Both the position numbers and the translations under genes were made by a program. A stretch of 64,000 bases of DNA, from the NCBI RefSeq assembly GCF_003096655.1, contig NZ_QEKQ01000007.1, positions 62,001 to 126,000 of the forward strand. Direction: 5' to 3'. The notes under the pieces were generated by a model. That model saw only the letters and a program-made list of their open reading frames with translations. It was not told where the DNA came from and did not search any database. This DNA is from Tamilnaduibacter salinus. Lineage in GTDB: Bacteria > Pseudomonadota > Gammaproteobacteria > Pseudomonadales > Oleiphilaceae. Below, piece after piece: positions 1-9,870 of the stretch (position 1 is its first letter; each line of letters starts with the position of its first letter).

Positions 1-554
1 ACAAGAAAGACTCCACGGGCATCTGCTTCATCGGTGAGCGCAAGTTCAAGGACTTCCTCAAGCAGTACATCCCGGCGCAACCGGGTGACATCGAAACCCC
101 GGACGGCGACGTGATCGGCCGCCATCAGGGACTGATGTACCACACCATCGGACAACGCCAGGGGCTTGGCATTGGGGGCCTGAGCGGCTACAGCGATGAT
201 CCGTGGTACGTTGCCGAAAAAGACCTGACCCGTAACGTGCTGATCGCCGTTCAGGGCGGCCAGCATCCGTTGCTGTTTTCCCGTGGGCTGACGACCGGCC
301 CCATCGACTGGGTGGCGGGCCATGCCCCTTCATCGCAGTTCCGCTGCCACGCCAAGGCACGATATCGCCAGCCCGACCAACCCTGCACAGTCACGGTGGG
401 CGACAGCGGCTGCCGGGTGGACTTCGATGAGCCACAGCGCGCCGTGACACCGGGCCAATCCGTGGTCTTTTACGACGGCGATGTCTGCCTCGGAGGCGGC
501 GTCATCGAGACCACCTGGCGTGATGCCCACGCATCCCTGTCCGATGCCGGATGA
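1..554 (+). CDS. mnmA: tRNA-specific 2-thiouridylase MnmA (3' part)
   Basis: This is the C-terminal half of the enzyme that thiolates wobble uridine 34 of tRNA(Lys/Glu/Gln). The open frame enters from the left edge (codon phase starting at base 3) and leaves about 183 residues. The first visible residues carry [12 protein letters not shown], the segment that holds the second catalytic cysteine in this family. It is followed by the conserved [13 protein letters not shown] stretch and the C-terminal beta-barrel domain. The N-terminal PP-loop domain lies outside the window. It is followed closely by hflD and purB, the same order as in E. coli, so co-transcription is likely. Identity is secure; only the 5' end is missing. 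Confidence 0.96.
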   Translation, partial: KKDSTGICFIGERKFKDFLKQYIPAQPGDIETPDGDVIGRHQGLMYHTIGQRQGLGIGGLSGYSDDPWYVAEKDLTRNVLIAVQGGQHPLLFSRGLTTGPIDWVAGHAPSSQFRCHAKARYRQPDQPCTVTVGDSGCRVDFDEPQRAVTPGQSVVFYDGDVCLGGGVIETTWRDAHASLSDAG

Positions 555-581
555 GCCGCGAACCCGACTGACGAGGTAATC

Positions 582-1223
582 TTGAGTCAATCACTGGACG
601 ACCAGATCATTGCGCTGGCCGGCCTTTTCCAGGCGGTCACACAAGTACAACAGATCGCGCACCAGGGGCGATGCGATGCCGGCAGTTTCGACACCTGCAT
701 TGCCTCCCTGTTCGCAACCGACCCACCCTCAACGCGGGCGGTATACGGCGAACTGCGGGACCTCCGCGAAGGGCTCTCCACACTGCGGGACCTGCTCCAG
801 CAGCAGCGGGGCCAGCAGGACATGGAAATCCTGCGCTATGCCCTCAACCTGATCCATCTCGAATCCCGGCTCCGCAGGAAGCCGGAGATGCTGGATATCA
901 TCGGCAGCCGCATCGACCAGGCCCGCCACACCGCCGACCACTTCGGCTACAGCCATATCAACCTGATCAACAACCTGGCGTCGATCTACACCGACACGGT
1001 CAGCACCTTCCGGCTCCGCATCCAGGTCACGGGCAGCCCCGCCGAACTCCAGCGCGAGGAAAACGCCGCCCGGGTCAGAGCGCTACTGCTGGCCGGCATC
1101 CGCTCGGCCGTGCTCTGGCGTCAGGTCGGCGGCCGTCGCTGGCACCTGCTGCTGTTCCGGAAGAAGATGACCGAGACCGCAAAGCGGCTCGCGGAGAAGG
1201 CGAATCAGTCGGTGTTGCACTGA
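582..1223 (+). CDS. hflD: High frequency lysogenization protein HflD homolog
   Basis: This 213-residue, mostly helical protein matches HflD in size and in opening (SQSLDDQIIALAGLFQA). It sits between mnmA and purB, the standard position. HflD is a peripheral membrane protein that affects lambda lysogeny in E. coli by binding CII; its normal role is poorly defined. The start is TTG at 582, eight bases after a GAGG ribosome-binding site and 27 bases after the mnmA stop. No later ATG keeps the conserved N-terminus. Identification rests on the N-terminal motif, length and context together. Confidence 0.9.
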   Translation: MSQSLDDQIIALAGLFQAVTQVQQIAHQGRCDAGSFDTCIASLFATDPPSTRAVYGELRDLREGLSTLRDLLQQQRGQQDMEILRYALNLIHLESRLRRKPEMLDIIGSRIDQARHTADHFGYSHINLINNLASIYTDTVSTFRLRIQVTGSPAELQREENAARVRALLLAGIRSAVLWRQVGGRRWHLLLFRKKMTETAKRLAEKANQSVLH

Positions 1224-1237
1224 CTCTACTGTATAAT
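1215..1237 (+). promoter_or_regulatory. Possible purB promoter (-10 TATAAT)
   Basis: A perfect TATAAT lies at 1232-1237, about 42 bases before the purB start. A TTGCAC at 1215-1220 looks like a -35 but is only 11 bases away, so the -35 element is uncertain. An internal promoter for purB inside the mnmA-hflD-purB run is plausible. Confidence 0.4.
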
Positions 1238-1239
1238 AG

Positions 1240-2648
<1,409 letters not shown>

Positions 2649-2649
<1 letters not shown>

Positions 2650-3806
2650 TGCGGATACCTGGCGGACCCGATGTCGACACGTTTCTGTCAGAGTATTGGC
2701 AGAAGAAGCCGCTGGTGATCCGGGGTGCGTTTCCGGAACTGGCCAGCCCGGTCTCTCCGGATGAGCTGGCAGGACTCGCCTGCGAGCCCACCGTTGAATC
2801 GCGCCTGGTTCTGGATGAGAAGGACGGCAAACCCTGGCAGTTGGAAAACGGACCCTTCGATCCGGAACGGTTCAGCGACCTACCGACCACGGGCTGGACG
2901 CTTCTGGTTCAGGGGCTCGACCACTGGGTGCCGGAGCTGGCGCCTCTGCTCGACCGTTTCCGTTTCATCCCCAACTGGCGGCTCGACGACATCATGGCCA
3001 GCTACGCGCCGGAAGGCGGGAGCGTTGGGCCGCATTTCGATCAGTATGATGTGTTCCTGCTCCAGGCCGAAGGCTGCCGGGAGTGGCATTTTGGCGGTCA
3101 CTGTGATGAGCAGTCGCCGCGCGTGGCGGAGACGCCGCTACGCATCCTGAAAGACTGGCAGCCGGAGGAAACCGTTCTCCTCGAGCCAGGCGACATGCTG
3201 TATCTCCCACCGGGCATTGGTCACCACGGCATTGCCCGTGGCGACTGCGTCACTCTCTCCGTCGGTTTCCGGGCGCCGAGTCACGATGACATCCTGACCG
3301 GCTTTTCCGATTTTCTCTGCGAGCAGGCCGGCGCCGAGCAACTGTTGCGTGATCCGGATCTGACAGCGCCGGAGAACCCCGGTGAAATCGGCCCGGAAGC
3401 CATCGATCGCGCCGCGTCGGTGCTGGAGGATCAGCTCAGACGCCGACGGGAACTCGCCCTGTGGTTCGGTCAGTACACCACCGCCCCGAAAAACGACAGC
3501 ATCGTCATTCCACCGGATGACCCCCTGCCAGAGCCCAACGCGCTACGGGAGGCACTTGATAGCGGGCAGACGCTGCGCTGGAACGAAGGGTCCCGGTTTG
3601 CCTGGCACCGGCTCTCGGACGAGGAAACGGCTCTGTTCGTCGATGGCGAACGGTTTATACTCAGGGAGGACGCCCGGGCCATCGCACCCGTGCTCTGTGC
3701 TGGTCATCAACCGGACCCGGCGGCGCTGCGTGCCTTCTGCGACGATCCCGCACTCGCCGGTCTGATGACGAACCTGGTCAACCATGGCAGCCTGTATCTG
3801 GAATGA
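2649..3806 (+). CDS. roxA: Ribosomal protein uL16 arginine hydroxylase (JmjC/cupin, YcfD-like)
   Basis: This is a 2-oxoglutarate and Fe(II)-dependent oxygenase of the RoxA/YcfD family, which hydroxylates an arginine of ribosomal protein uL16. Its 385 residues compare with about 373 in E. coli. The iron-binding triad is visible: HFD at residues 129-131 (His129, Asp131) and a His at about 192 in YLPPGIGHHG. The C-terminal half is the winged-helix/dimerisation region. The start codon overlaps the purB stop by one base and its own stop overlaps the next gene by four bases, so purB, roxA and the GNAT gene form a tight operon. Confidence 0.9.
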
Positions 3807-4774
3807 GCCTGAGCATTCGCCAATACTCGTGGCAGCTCGCCCCCCGAGCCGTTCGGGAGATCCGCGAGCGCGTGTTCATCAAGGAGCAGTCCGTCCCTCC
3901 CGCGCTGGAATGGGATGACACGGACGAGATTGCCGATCATTTCGTCGGCGTTACCCCGGACAACACGCCGGTGGCCGTTGCCCGCCTGATTCCACCGGTC
4001 GCAGGCCGGTCCGGCTACGCCTCAATCGGTCGGATGGCCGTTCTGCGTGAGCACCGGGGAAACGGCCATGCCCAGGCCCTGCTCCGTCACCTGATGGCCA
4101 TCGCTGGCGAATCGGCGGACCAGCTCATTCTCAGTGCCCAGGAGCAGGCAATTCCGTTCTATCAACGCTCGGGCTTCCACGTTTGCTCAGACACCTACGA
4201 CGATGCCGGCATTCCCCACAAGGACATGCGCTGCCTGGCCCCTGAGGCAATCCTTCAGGCTGACCACAGGTCCACACCGACCATCCTGGGAGCCGATGAC
4301 AGCACCTGGCCGGTGGAAACCGAGGCTGAGTATTCCAACCTGCTGGATACGCTGGTCGGCCAGGCCCGCCAACGACTCTGGCTCTACGACCGGGAGCTGT
4401 CCCACGACCGCTACGACCGGAGCCGACTACGTGATCTGCTCTCCTGGCTCGCCCGCCACCACCGGCACAGCGAGGTGCGGCTGCTGATTCAGGATGACGG
4501 CCCGCTGGTCAAACGGCGCCATCAACTCGTGCAGTTGATGAGACGCCTGCCCAGCAGCATTGAGCTGCGCGTGGTGAACCCGGATTATCCGACCCCCGAT
4601 GAACCGTTCGTGATCGCTGATCGCAGCGGTGTGGGCTATCGCCATGGCTTTGACGAACCGCACGGCTGGTTCCGCTTCGACGCGCCCGGCCACGCCAAAC
4701 GACTGGCTGAGCGCTTCCAGCAGCTCTGGGAAACCGCCTCACCATCGGTGGAATTGCGCGAGTTACCGCTCTGA
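3803..4774 (+). CDS. GNAT N-acetyltransferase fused to an uncharacterised C-terminal domain
   Basis: The N-terminal ~150 residues form a GNAT acetyltransferase of the ElaA/YjdJ-like type, with an acetyl-CoA loop in GRMAVLREHRGNGHAQALL and a C-terminal FYQRSGFHV strand. The remaining ~170 residues form a second domain with a VRLLIQDDGPLVKRRHQLV segment and an ADRSG segment. This resembles a phospholipase-D-like fold without two complete HKD motifs; that fold assignment is an inference. The gene overlaps the roxA stop by four bases (ATGA), implying coupled translation with a ribosome-modifying enzyme. Its substrate is unknown. Its 3' end overlaps the convergent LysR gene by 12 bases. Confidence 0.8.
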   Translation: MSLSIRQYSWQLAPRAVREIRERVFIKEQSVPPALEWDDTDEIADHFVGVTPDNTPVAVARLIPPVAGRSGYASIGRMAVLREHRGNGHAQALLRHLMAIAGESADQLILSAQEQAIPFYQRSGFHVCSDTYDDAGIPHKDMRCLAPEAILQADHRSTPTILGADDSTWPVETEAEYSNLLDTLVGQARQRLWLYDRELSHDRYDRSRLRDLLSWLARHHRHSEVRLLIQDDGPLVKRRHQLVQLMRRLPSSIELRVVNPDYPTPDEPFVIADRSGVGYRHGFDEPHGWFRFDAPGHAKRLAERFQQLWETASPSVELRELPL

Positions 4775-5773
4775 CGAACTCAGCGGTTGCATCCCCGTTG
4801 TCTCAAACGGCGCGCCGAACCCCGCAAACTCCTCATCGAACTCCTCGGCGACCGCCACGATCAGCCGTCGCAGCCACTGATGGTCCGGGTTGTGCTGGAG
4901 CAGCGGACTCCAGGCCATTTTGAGCTCAAAGGGTGGAATGTTGAACGGCGGGACTTTCACCACCAGATCGTCATTCTTCCGCTGCAGCCAGGCGGCGCGA
5001 CTCGGCAGCGTGGCGATCAGATCGTGCTGTTCGGCCAGCAGCATGGCGACTTGGTAGTGTCTTGTGAACACGGAAATGCGACGCTTGCGCCCCATCAACC
5101 CCAGGGCCTCGTCGACCCACCCGAGGCGCTGGACGTCTTTTGGGTTCACTCCCACGCCGACCCCAAAGCCGGTCTTACTCACCCAGATGTGACTGGCGTC
5201 CAGGTAGGTGTCCAGGGTAAACGGCTCCCGTAGAATCGGGTTGTGGGCATTCATCAGGCAAGCAAAATACTCCGTCCAGAGCGTTTTCTGATGAAAAGAC
5301 TGAGGGAGCTTGTCGAAGCGGTTGATTGCCATGTCCAGACGGCCCTGCTCCACGTCCAGAAAGCTCACGTCGCTGGGCGTCAATACGTCGAGCGTGACAT
5401 TGGGTGCTTCCTGGCGAATTCGGCGCAACACCCTGGGCATGAGGCACGACTCGGCATAGTCGCTGGCCATGATGCGGAACACCCGCTGGCTGTCGCCAGC
5501 GGAAAACTCGGTCTTCGCCTGAACGGCCCGTTCAATGTCCGCCAGCACATTCCGCACCATCGGCTTGAGTTCCTCGGCCCGCTCGGTGGGCGTCATCCCC
5601 TCGCTGGTGCGGATCAGCAGCGGGTCACCGAACAGCTCCCGCAACCGCTTCAGGCCATTGCTCATGGCCGGCTGTGTAATCCCGAGATGACTGGCGGCCT
5701 TGGTCACATTTTTCTCGCGCAGCAAGACATCCAGATAGACCAGCAGATTCAGATCAACGCGGGAAATGTCCAT
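4763..5773 (-). CDS. LysR-family transcriptional regulator
   Basis: This 336-residue LysR-type regulator has an N-terminal winged helix-turn-helix at about residues 5-64 (LLREKNVTKAASHLGITQPA) and a periplasmic-binding-like effector domain of the NodD/LeuO-like subgroup. The start at 5773 gives MDISRVDLNLL, the usual beginning; an upstream in-frame start would add 15 atypical residues. It is divergent from the membrane protein gene at 5960, which may be a target, but no metabolic operon is adjacent to suggest an inducer. The acidic C-terminal tail runs past the normal domain end. Confidence 0.9.
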   Translation of the reverse strand: MDISRVDLNLLVYLDVLLREKNVTKAASHLGITQPAMSNGLKRLRELFGDPLLIRTSEGMTPTERAEELKPMVRNVLADIERAVQAKTEFSAGDSQRVFRIMASDYAESCLMPRVLRRIRQEAPNVTLDVLTPSDVSFLDVEQGRLDMAINRFDKLPQSFHQKTLWTEYFACLMNAHNPILREPFTLDTYLDASHIWVSKTGFGVGVGVNPKDVQRLGWVDEALGLMGRKRRISVFTRHYQVAMLLAEQHDLIATLPSRAAWLQRKNDDLVVKVPPFNIPPFELKMAWSPLLQHNPDHQWLRRLIVAVAEEFDEEFAGFGAPFETTGMQPLSSSER

Positions 5774-5850
5774 GAACGGTGCCCTTGAAAAGTTCGGCCC
5801 TATTGTAGCACTCCCCAACCCGCCCCTCCGGCGACCAAAATCCGCGAATC

Positions 5851-5858
5851 TGCTAGGA
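5851..5858 (+). promoter_or_regulatory. Possible extended -10 for the membrane protein gene
   Basis: TGCTAGGAT reads as an extended -10 (TGn followed by TAGGAT), about 100 bases before the proposed start at 5960. No convincing -35 accompanies it. On the other strand a TACAAT (complement of 5802-5807) could serve the LysR gene. Confidence 0.3.
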
Positions 5859-5959
5859 TAAGAGAAACCTGGCGGGAGGACAGAGCGTCATGACCCGACC
5901 ATGTGGGACACCAGGGTCCCGACCACTCAACGATCCACGACCGGCAGAATGTATCGCCT

Positions 5960-6727
5960 ATGGACCTGACAACCATCGTTATCTTCTTCGGGGTCATCGT
6001 CGTCCTCTCAATCATCGCCATCATGGTCAGCCAGGCCCGGGAAAAGGCAAGGCTGGAACGCGCCCGCCGTGCGACGGCATTGGAAGATCGCTTCAAACTC
6101 AGCCAGCGGCTGCTGTCCGACATCCCATCCCAGTATCTGTCACGGGACCTGCGCCGCATGCTCCTGCTGCACGCCGAGGAGACCTGCCAGTCGCTGGAAG
6201 CGCTCAAGACGGACCTGCCCACTGGTGAATGGCGCCAACGTATCCGCAAACAGCGCGAGGACCTTGAGGCCGGCGGTGAAGGCCCCGCCGCCTCCCGGAT
6301 TGACTCAAAGAAGAAAACATCAGACATCAAAATTGACCTTGAGCACCTGTACCGCATCATCGAAACCATGCAGAAGCAGGGCCGGATCGACGCCTCTCTG
6401 GCAAAACGCAACCTGAAAGTGATTATCTACCTCCTCCATCGCGTTCAGGCCGACTACCACGTCCACCAGGCACAGGAGGCTACCCAAAACCAGCGTTACC
6501 GGCACGCCATCCACGCCTACCACATGGCCTGCAGCGCCCTTGACGCGGTCAAGGACCATCCGTCGGCCGTGAAGGCTCTCAAGAGCTTCCGAGGGCGGAT
6601 CACGGAGCTGGAACAGGCGGCCGAACAACAGTCTGGGGGCAAGGCAGGCCAGGACCGTTTGGAGAAGGAATGGGATTCCTTCCTGAGCGAGGACGAGTGG
6701 AAGAAAAAAGCGGATTACGATGACTGA
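5960..6727 (+). CDS. Membrane-anchored protein of unknown function
   Basis: I do not recognise this 255-residue protein. It begins with one hydrophobic helix (about residues 2-24, MDLTTIVIFFGVIVVLSIIA), followed by a basic, helix-rich cytoplasmic part. That part has charged coiled-coil-like stretches, a linker near residues 95-115 and an acidic end (WDSFLSEDEW). The start at 5960 is preferred because it puts the membrane helix at the N-terminus, although the ribosome-binding site is weak; an in-frame start at 5903 would add 19 residues. It lies 52 bases before the hybrid sensor kinase on the same strand and may be co-transcribed with it. Confidence 0.7.
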   Translation: MDLTTIVIFFGVIVVLSIIAIMVSQAREKARLERARRATALEDRFKLSQRLLSDIPSQYLSRDLRRMLLLHAEETCQSLEALKTDLPTGEWRQRIRKQREDLEAGGEGPAASRIDSKKKTSDIKIDLEHLYRIIETMQKQGRIDASLAKRNLKVIIYLLHRVQADYHVHQAQEATQNQRYRHAIHAYHMACSALDAVKDHPSAVKALKSFRGRITELEQAAEQQSGGKAGQDRLEKEWDSFLSEDEWKKKADYDD

Positions 6728-6779
6728 CCACCGCCGCCGGTCCCCTGATCGGCGCGCAAGGAAGCAAGGGACCGTGTGA

Positions 6780-8747
6780 GTGGAACGCCCCTTCAAAACA
6801 CGCCTGTCGTTTCGACTGACGCGCAACACCGTCCTGCTGGCGTTGCTGCTCGGCATCCTGTTGAATCTGGTCCAGGTCGGGCTGGACTATACCCAGGCAC
6901 GGGCCGCCATGGACGACGAGATCACGGCACTGATCAATATCAGTGACAGCCCCGCCTCCCAGATCGCCTACAACATCGATGCGCGACTGGCCCGGGAACT
7001 GCTCGACGGCCTTCTGAACCATCCCGCCATCCTCCAGGCGCGCATTTCCGATCCGGAGGGCGACATTCTGGCCGAGGTCAGTCGTGCAACATTGTCATCC
7101 GACTACCGCTGGCTCAGTGATGCGCTGTTCGGGGCGCGCCAGCGGTATCAGGAGGATCTGTCTGTCCCCCAGCTCGATGACATGCCGCTTGGCGAGCTCT
7201 CCGTCACCATCGACACCTACCACTATGGCACCGCGTTCCTGAACCGGGCCGGCTACACGCTGATCAGCGGCTTCGTGAAGAGCCTGATCCTCAGCATCAT
7301 CCTGCTGTTCATCTTCCACCGGATTCTGACCCGCCCGATACTGAACGTCATCAGCGCCCTCGGGCGGGTGGAACCCGATGCACCGGAGAAAACCCGTCTG
7401 CCGGTGCCACCCAGTCACAATGACGACGAAATCGGTCGGCTGGTGACCATGATCAATCATCACCTGGACACCATCGACGAAAGCCTGAAACAGGTCCGTA
7501 TGGCCGAGGCCCGCATGAAGGATTATTCCTTCCAGCTGGAACGGGAGGTGGATGACCGCACACGTGAGATTTCGGAGAAGAATGAAGCGCTCAAGCGAGG
7601 CAACCGGGCGCTCATCCGCGCCAAGGAAGAGGCCATGCAGAGAGCCCGGGGCCGGGCGGACTTCCTGGCGAACATGAGTCACGAAATCCGGACGCCACTG
7701 AACGGCGTTCTTGGCATGCTGAGCCTGACCCTGGACGACGAGCTGACGGCGACACAACGGGATCGCCTTGAGCTAGCCCGCTCCGCGAGTGAGAGCCTGT
7801 TGGGCCTGCTGAACGATATTCTGGACATTTCCAAGGTCGAAGCCGGCAAGCTTGGTCTGGAGGCCATCGATTTCAATCTGGTGCGGGTCGTGCGCGAAGC
7901 CGCCGCGCTTATGGAACAACAGGCGGATCGGAAAGGCATTGGCCTCACGGTGGCCATTGCCCCGGGCACCCCCGAGTGGTTCGTCGGCGACCCCACCCGC
8001 ATCCGCCAGGTGGTGAACAATCTGCTGAGTAATGCCGTCAAGTTCACCGATCACGGCGAGGTCCGGATCATGCTGGACCGGGTCGGCGACCAGGTACGAA
8101 TCGATGTTCTGGATACCGGAATCGGCCTCTCGGTTGAGGCGCGCAAGCGAATTTTTTCCCCTTTCTCACAGGGGTCCGAGGAGACCACCCGGCGCTATGG
8201 GGGGACTGGCCTGGGTCTGACGCTCTGCCGTCAACTCGTGGACCGCATGAATGGGCGCATCACAGTCGCTTCTGAGCCCGGTGAAGGAACCCGCTTCACG
8301 GTCTGGCTGCCCCTCTCCGTGTCCGACCCCCCCGATAGCAACGCCAACGCGGTCGCCACCCTGCCGGAGCCGGAGCGCCCCGCCGCCGGCCGCCGGATAC
8401 TACTGGTGGAAGACAACCGCGTTAATCAGGTCGTCGCCAGCGGTATGCTGAAAAAGCTGGGCCACCAGGTCGAAGTGGCTGAAAACGGCGAGAAAGCGCT
8501 GGAGGCGCTGGACCACACTTCTTTCGATCTGGTTCTGATGGACTGCCAGATGCCGGTGATGGACGGATACCAGGCGGCACGGGCGATACGCCGCGACGGG
8601 CGCTGGCCGGACCTGCCGCTGATCGCCGTTACCGCCAACGTCATGGAGGGCGACGCGCAGCACTGCATCGACGCGGGGATGGACGATTACATGTCCAAGC
8701 CGTATGACCGTGACACGCTGCAACGGGTCGTTCAGCGTTGGACCTAA
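6780..8747 (+). CDS. Hybrid sensor histidine kinase with receiver domain
   Basis: This 655-residue membrane sensor has a transmembrane helix at about 18-38, a short extracytoplasmic region, a second helix at about 160-180, and a HAMP-like segment and coiled coil to about 290. A HisKA domain carries the phospho-acceptor His301 (MSHEIRTPLNG). It is followed by a HATPase domain (NNLLSNAVKFTD, DTGIGL, GGTGLGL) and a receiver domain with phospho-acceptor Asp588 (LVLMDCQMPVMDG). It resembles the BarA/GacS group but has no C-terminal Hpt domain. No response regulator lies nearby. The start is GTG at 6780 with an AAGGGA-type ribosome-binding site. The signal and output are unknown. Confidence 0.92.
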   Translation: MERPFKTRLSFRLTRNTVLLALLLGILLNLVQVGLDYTQARAAMDDEITALINISDSPASQIAYNIDARLARELLDGLLNHPAILQARISDPEGDILAEVSRATLSSDYRWLSDALFGARQRYQEDLSVPQLDDMPLGELSVTIDTYHYGTAFLNRAGYTLISGFVKSLILSIILLFIFHRILTRPILNVISALGRVEPDAPEKTRLPVPPSHNDDEIGRLVTMINHHLDTIDESLKQVRMAEARMKDYSFQLEREVDDRTREISEKNEALKRGNRALIRAKEEAMQRARGRADFLANMSHEIRTPLNGVLGMLSLTLDDELTATQRDRLELARSASESLLGLLNDILDISKVEAGKLGLEAIDFNLVRVVREAAALMEQQADRKGIGLTVAIAPGTPEWFVGDPTRIRQVVNNLLSNAVKFTDHGEVRIMLDRVGDQVRIDVLDTGIGLSVEARKRIFSPFSQGSEETTRRYGGTGLGLTLCRQLVDRMNGRITVASEPGEGTRFTVWLPLSVSDPPDSNANAVATLPEPERPAAGRRILLVEDNRVNQVVASGMLKKLGHQVEVAENGEKALEALDHTSFDLVLMDCQMPVMDGYQAARAIRRDGRWPDLPLIAVTANVMEGDAQHCIDAGMDDYMSKPYDRDTLQRVVQRWT

Positions 8748-8767
8748 GTTCATTCGCTGATGGGACA

Positions 8768-9211
8768 CTAACCATCCAGTCGGTGCAGCAGCGACTGCAG
8801 CATGGACCGCAGACGCTCCGCTTCCTCAAGATCCAGGCCGGACCGGCACATCAACTCACCGGGCACCGACCGGGCGCGATCCCGCAACGCCCGGCCCGAT
8901 TCCGACAGGGCCACCGTCACCACTCGCTCATCCACACGACTACGGGCCCGCGCGACGAGCCCGTGAGCCTCAAGTCGCTTGAGCAACGGGGTCAGTGTCC
9001 CGGAGTCCAGCCGCAGGCGACGGCCGAGCGTGGAGACCCGGACCGACTCGCCCTGACCATCCGCCTCCCAGAGCGCCAGCATCACCAGATACTGAGGGTA
9101 CGTGAGCCCCAATGCGTCCAAAAGCGGCCGATACAGCGAAGTCATGGCCCGGTTGGCCGCGTAAAGGGTAAAACAGACCTGATTGTCCAGGGCCAGAGGG
9201 TCGTCTGTCAT
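8768..9211 (-). CDS. ohrR: MarR-family regulator, OhrR type
   Basis: This 147-residue MarR-family repressor has the OhrR hallmark NQVCFTLYAANR, with a reactive cysteine at residue 13 that senses organic hydroperoxides in characterised members. The winged helix-turn-helix follows (VSTLGRRLRLDSGTLTPLLKRLE). The ATG at 9211 shares one base with the stop of the peroxidase gene upstream, so the two are co-transcribed and translationally coupled. In the usual arrangement OhrR accompanies ohr; here it accompanies a glutathione peroxidase. The assignment as OhrR rests on the N-terminal cysteine motif. Confidence 0.85.
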   Translation of the reverse strand: MTDDPLALDNQVCFTLYAANRAMTSLYRPLLDALGLTYPQYLVMLALWEADGQGESVRVSTLGRRLRLDSGTLTPLLKRLEAHGLVARARSRVDERVVTVALSESGRALRDRARSVPGELMCRSGLDLEEAERLRSMLQSLLHRLDG

Positions 9212-9693
9212 CAAAGCAACTTTTCAATGTCCTTTCGGATGTCGCCGGGCTTGGCGGTCGGCGGGTACCGGTCCACCACGTCCCCGTCCCGGTTCACCAG
9301 GAACTTCGTGAAGTTCCACTTGATTTTCTCAGAGCCCATCAACCCTTTGGCCTGACGCTTGAGGTACTGATACAGGGGGTGGGCGTCCGGACCGTTGACG
9401 TCAATCTTGGAGAACATCGGAAAGTCGACGCCGTAATTGAGGCTGCAGAACTCGCTGATTTCACCGTTCTCAGCCGGGTCCTGATTCATGAACTGGTTGC
9501 ATGGAAACCCGAGCACTTCGAATCCGCGATCACCCAGCTCCTCGTGCAGAGACTGAAGCCCTTCGAACTGTGGCGTGAACCCGCATTTGCTGGCGGTATT
9601 CACAATCAGCAGGACCTTCCCCTGATAATCCGCCAGGGTCCTGCGCTGGCCACGAATGTCATCCACTTCGATCTCGTAGAGCGATTCCGACAT
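9211..9693 (-). CDS. Glutathione peroxidase family thiol peroxidase
   Basis: This 160-residue non-selenium peroxidase of the glutathione peroxidase family reduces hydrogen peroxide and organic hydroperoxides, usually with thioredoxin or glutathione as donor. The catalytic Cys37 lies in NTASKCGFTPQ, the Gln of the catalytic tetrad in FPCNQF, and the Trp in KWNFTKFLV. The ATG at 9693 has a strong AAGGAG ribosome-binding site; an upstream in-frame start adds 14 atypical residues. It is the first gene of a two-gene unit with the OhrR-type repressor and has an OhrR-like operator upstream. Confidence 0.95.
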   Translation of the reverse strand: MSESLYEIEVDDIRGQRRTLADYQGKVLLIVNTASKCGFTPQFEGLQSLHEELGDRGFEVLGFPCNQFMNQDPAENGEISEFCSLNYGVDFPMFSKIDVNGPDAHPLYQYLKRQAKGLMGSEKIKWNFTKFLVNRDGDVVDRYPPTAKPGDIRKDIEKLL

Positions 9694-9758
9694 GGTGGTT
9701 ACTCCTTTTTGCCTTCTACGACTGTTGGACGCCATCCTGACGATGTACTTTGGTTGTG

Positions 9759-9773
9759 TCCAATTTAATTTTT
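9759..9773 (-). promoter_or_regulatory. OhrR-like operator upstream of gpx-ohrR
   Basis: Read on the minus strand, this site is AAAAATTAAATTGGA. It matches 12 of 15 positions of the Bacillus OhrR box TACAATTAAATTGTA. It lies about 66 bases upstream of the gpx start, an operator or promoter position for the pair. Confidence 0.5.
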
Positions 9774-9824
9774 CACAATCAATGATACGACCACGGACTG
9801 GCCTCTTCCTCCCCTGCGCCGGCT

Positions 9825-9853
9825 TTGGCAGAATGGTCTTTTATGCACAAAAT
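9825..9853 (+). promoter_or_regulatory. Possible alaA promoter
   Basis: TTGGCA at 9825-9830 and CAAAAT at 9848-9853 are 17 bases apart and match 5/6 and 4/6 consensus positions. The alaA start follows 17 bases later, giving a very short leader. Confidence 0.4.
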
Positions 9854-9870
9854 CATGGATTCAGGACCTC

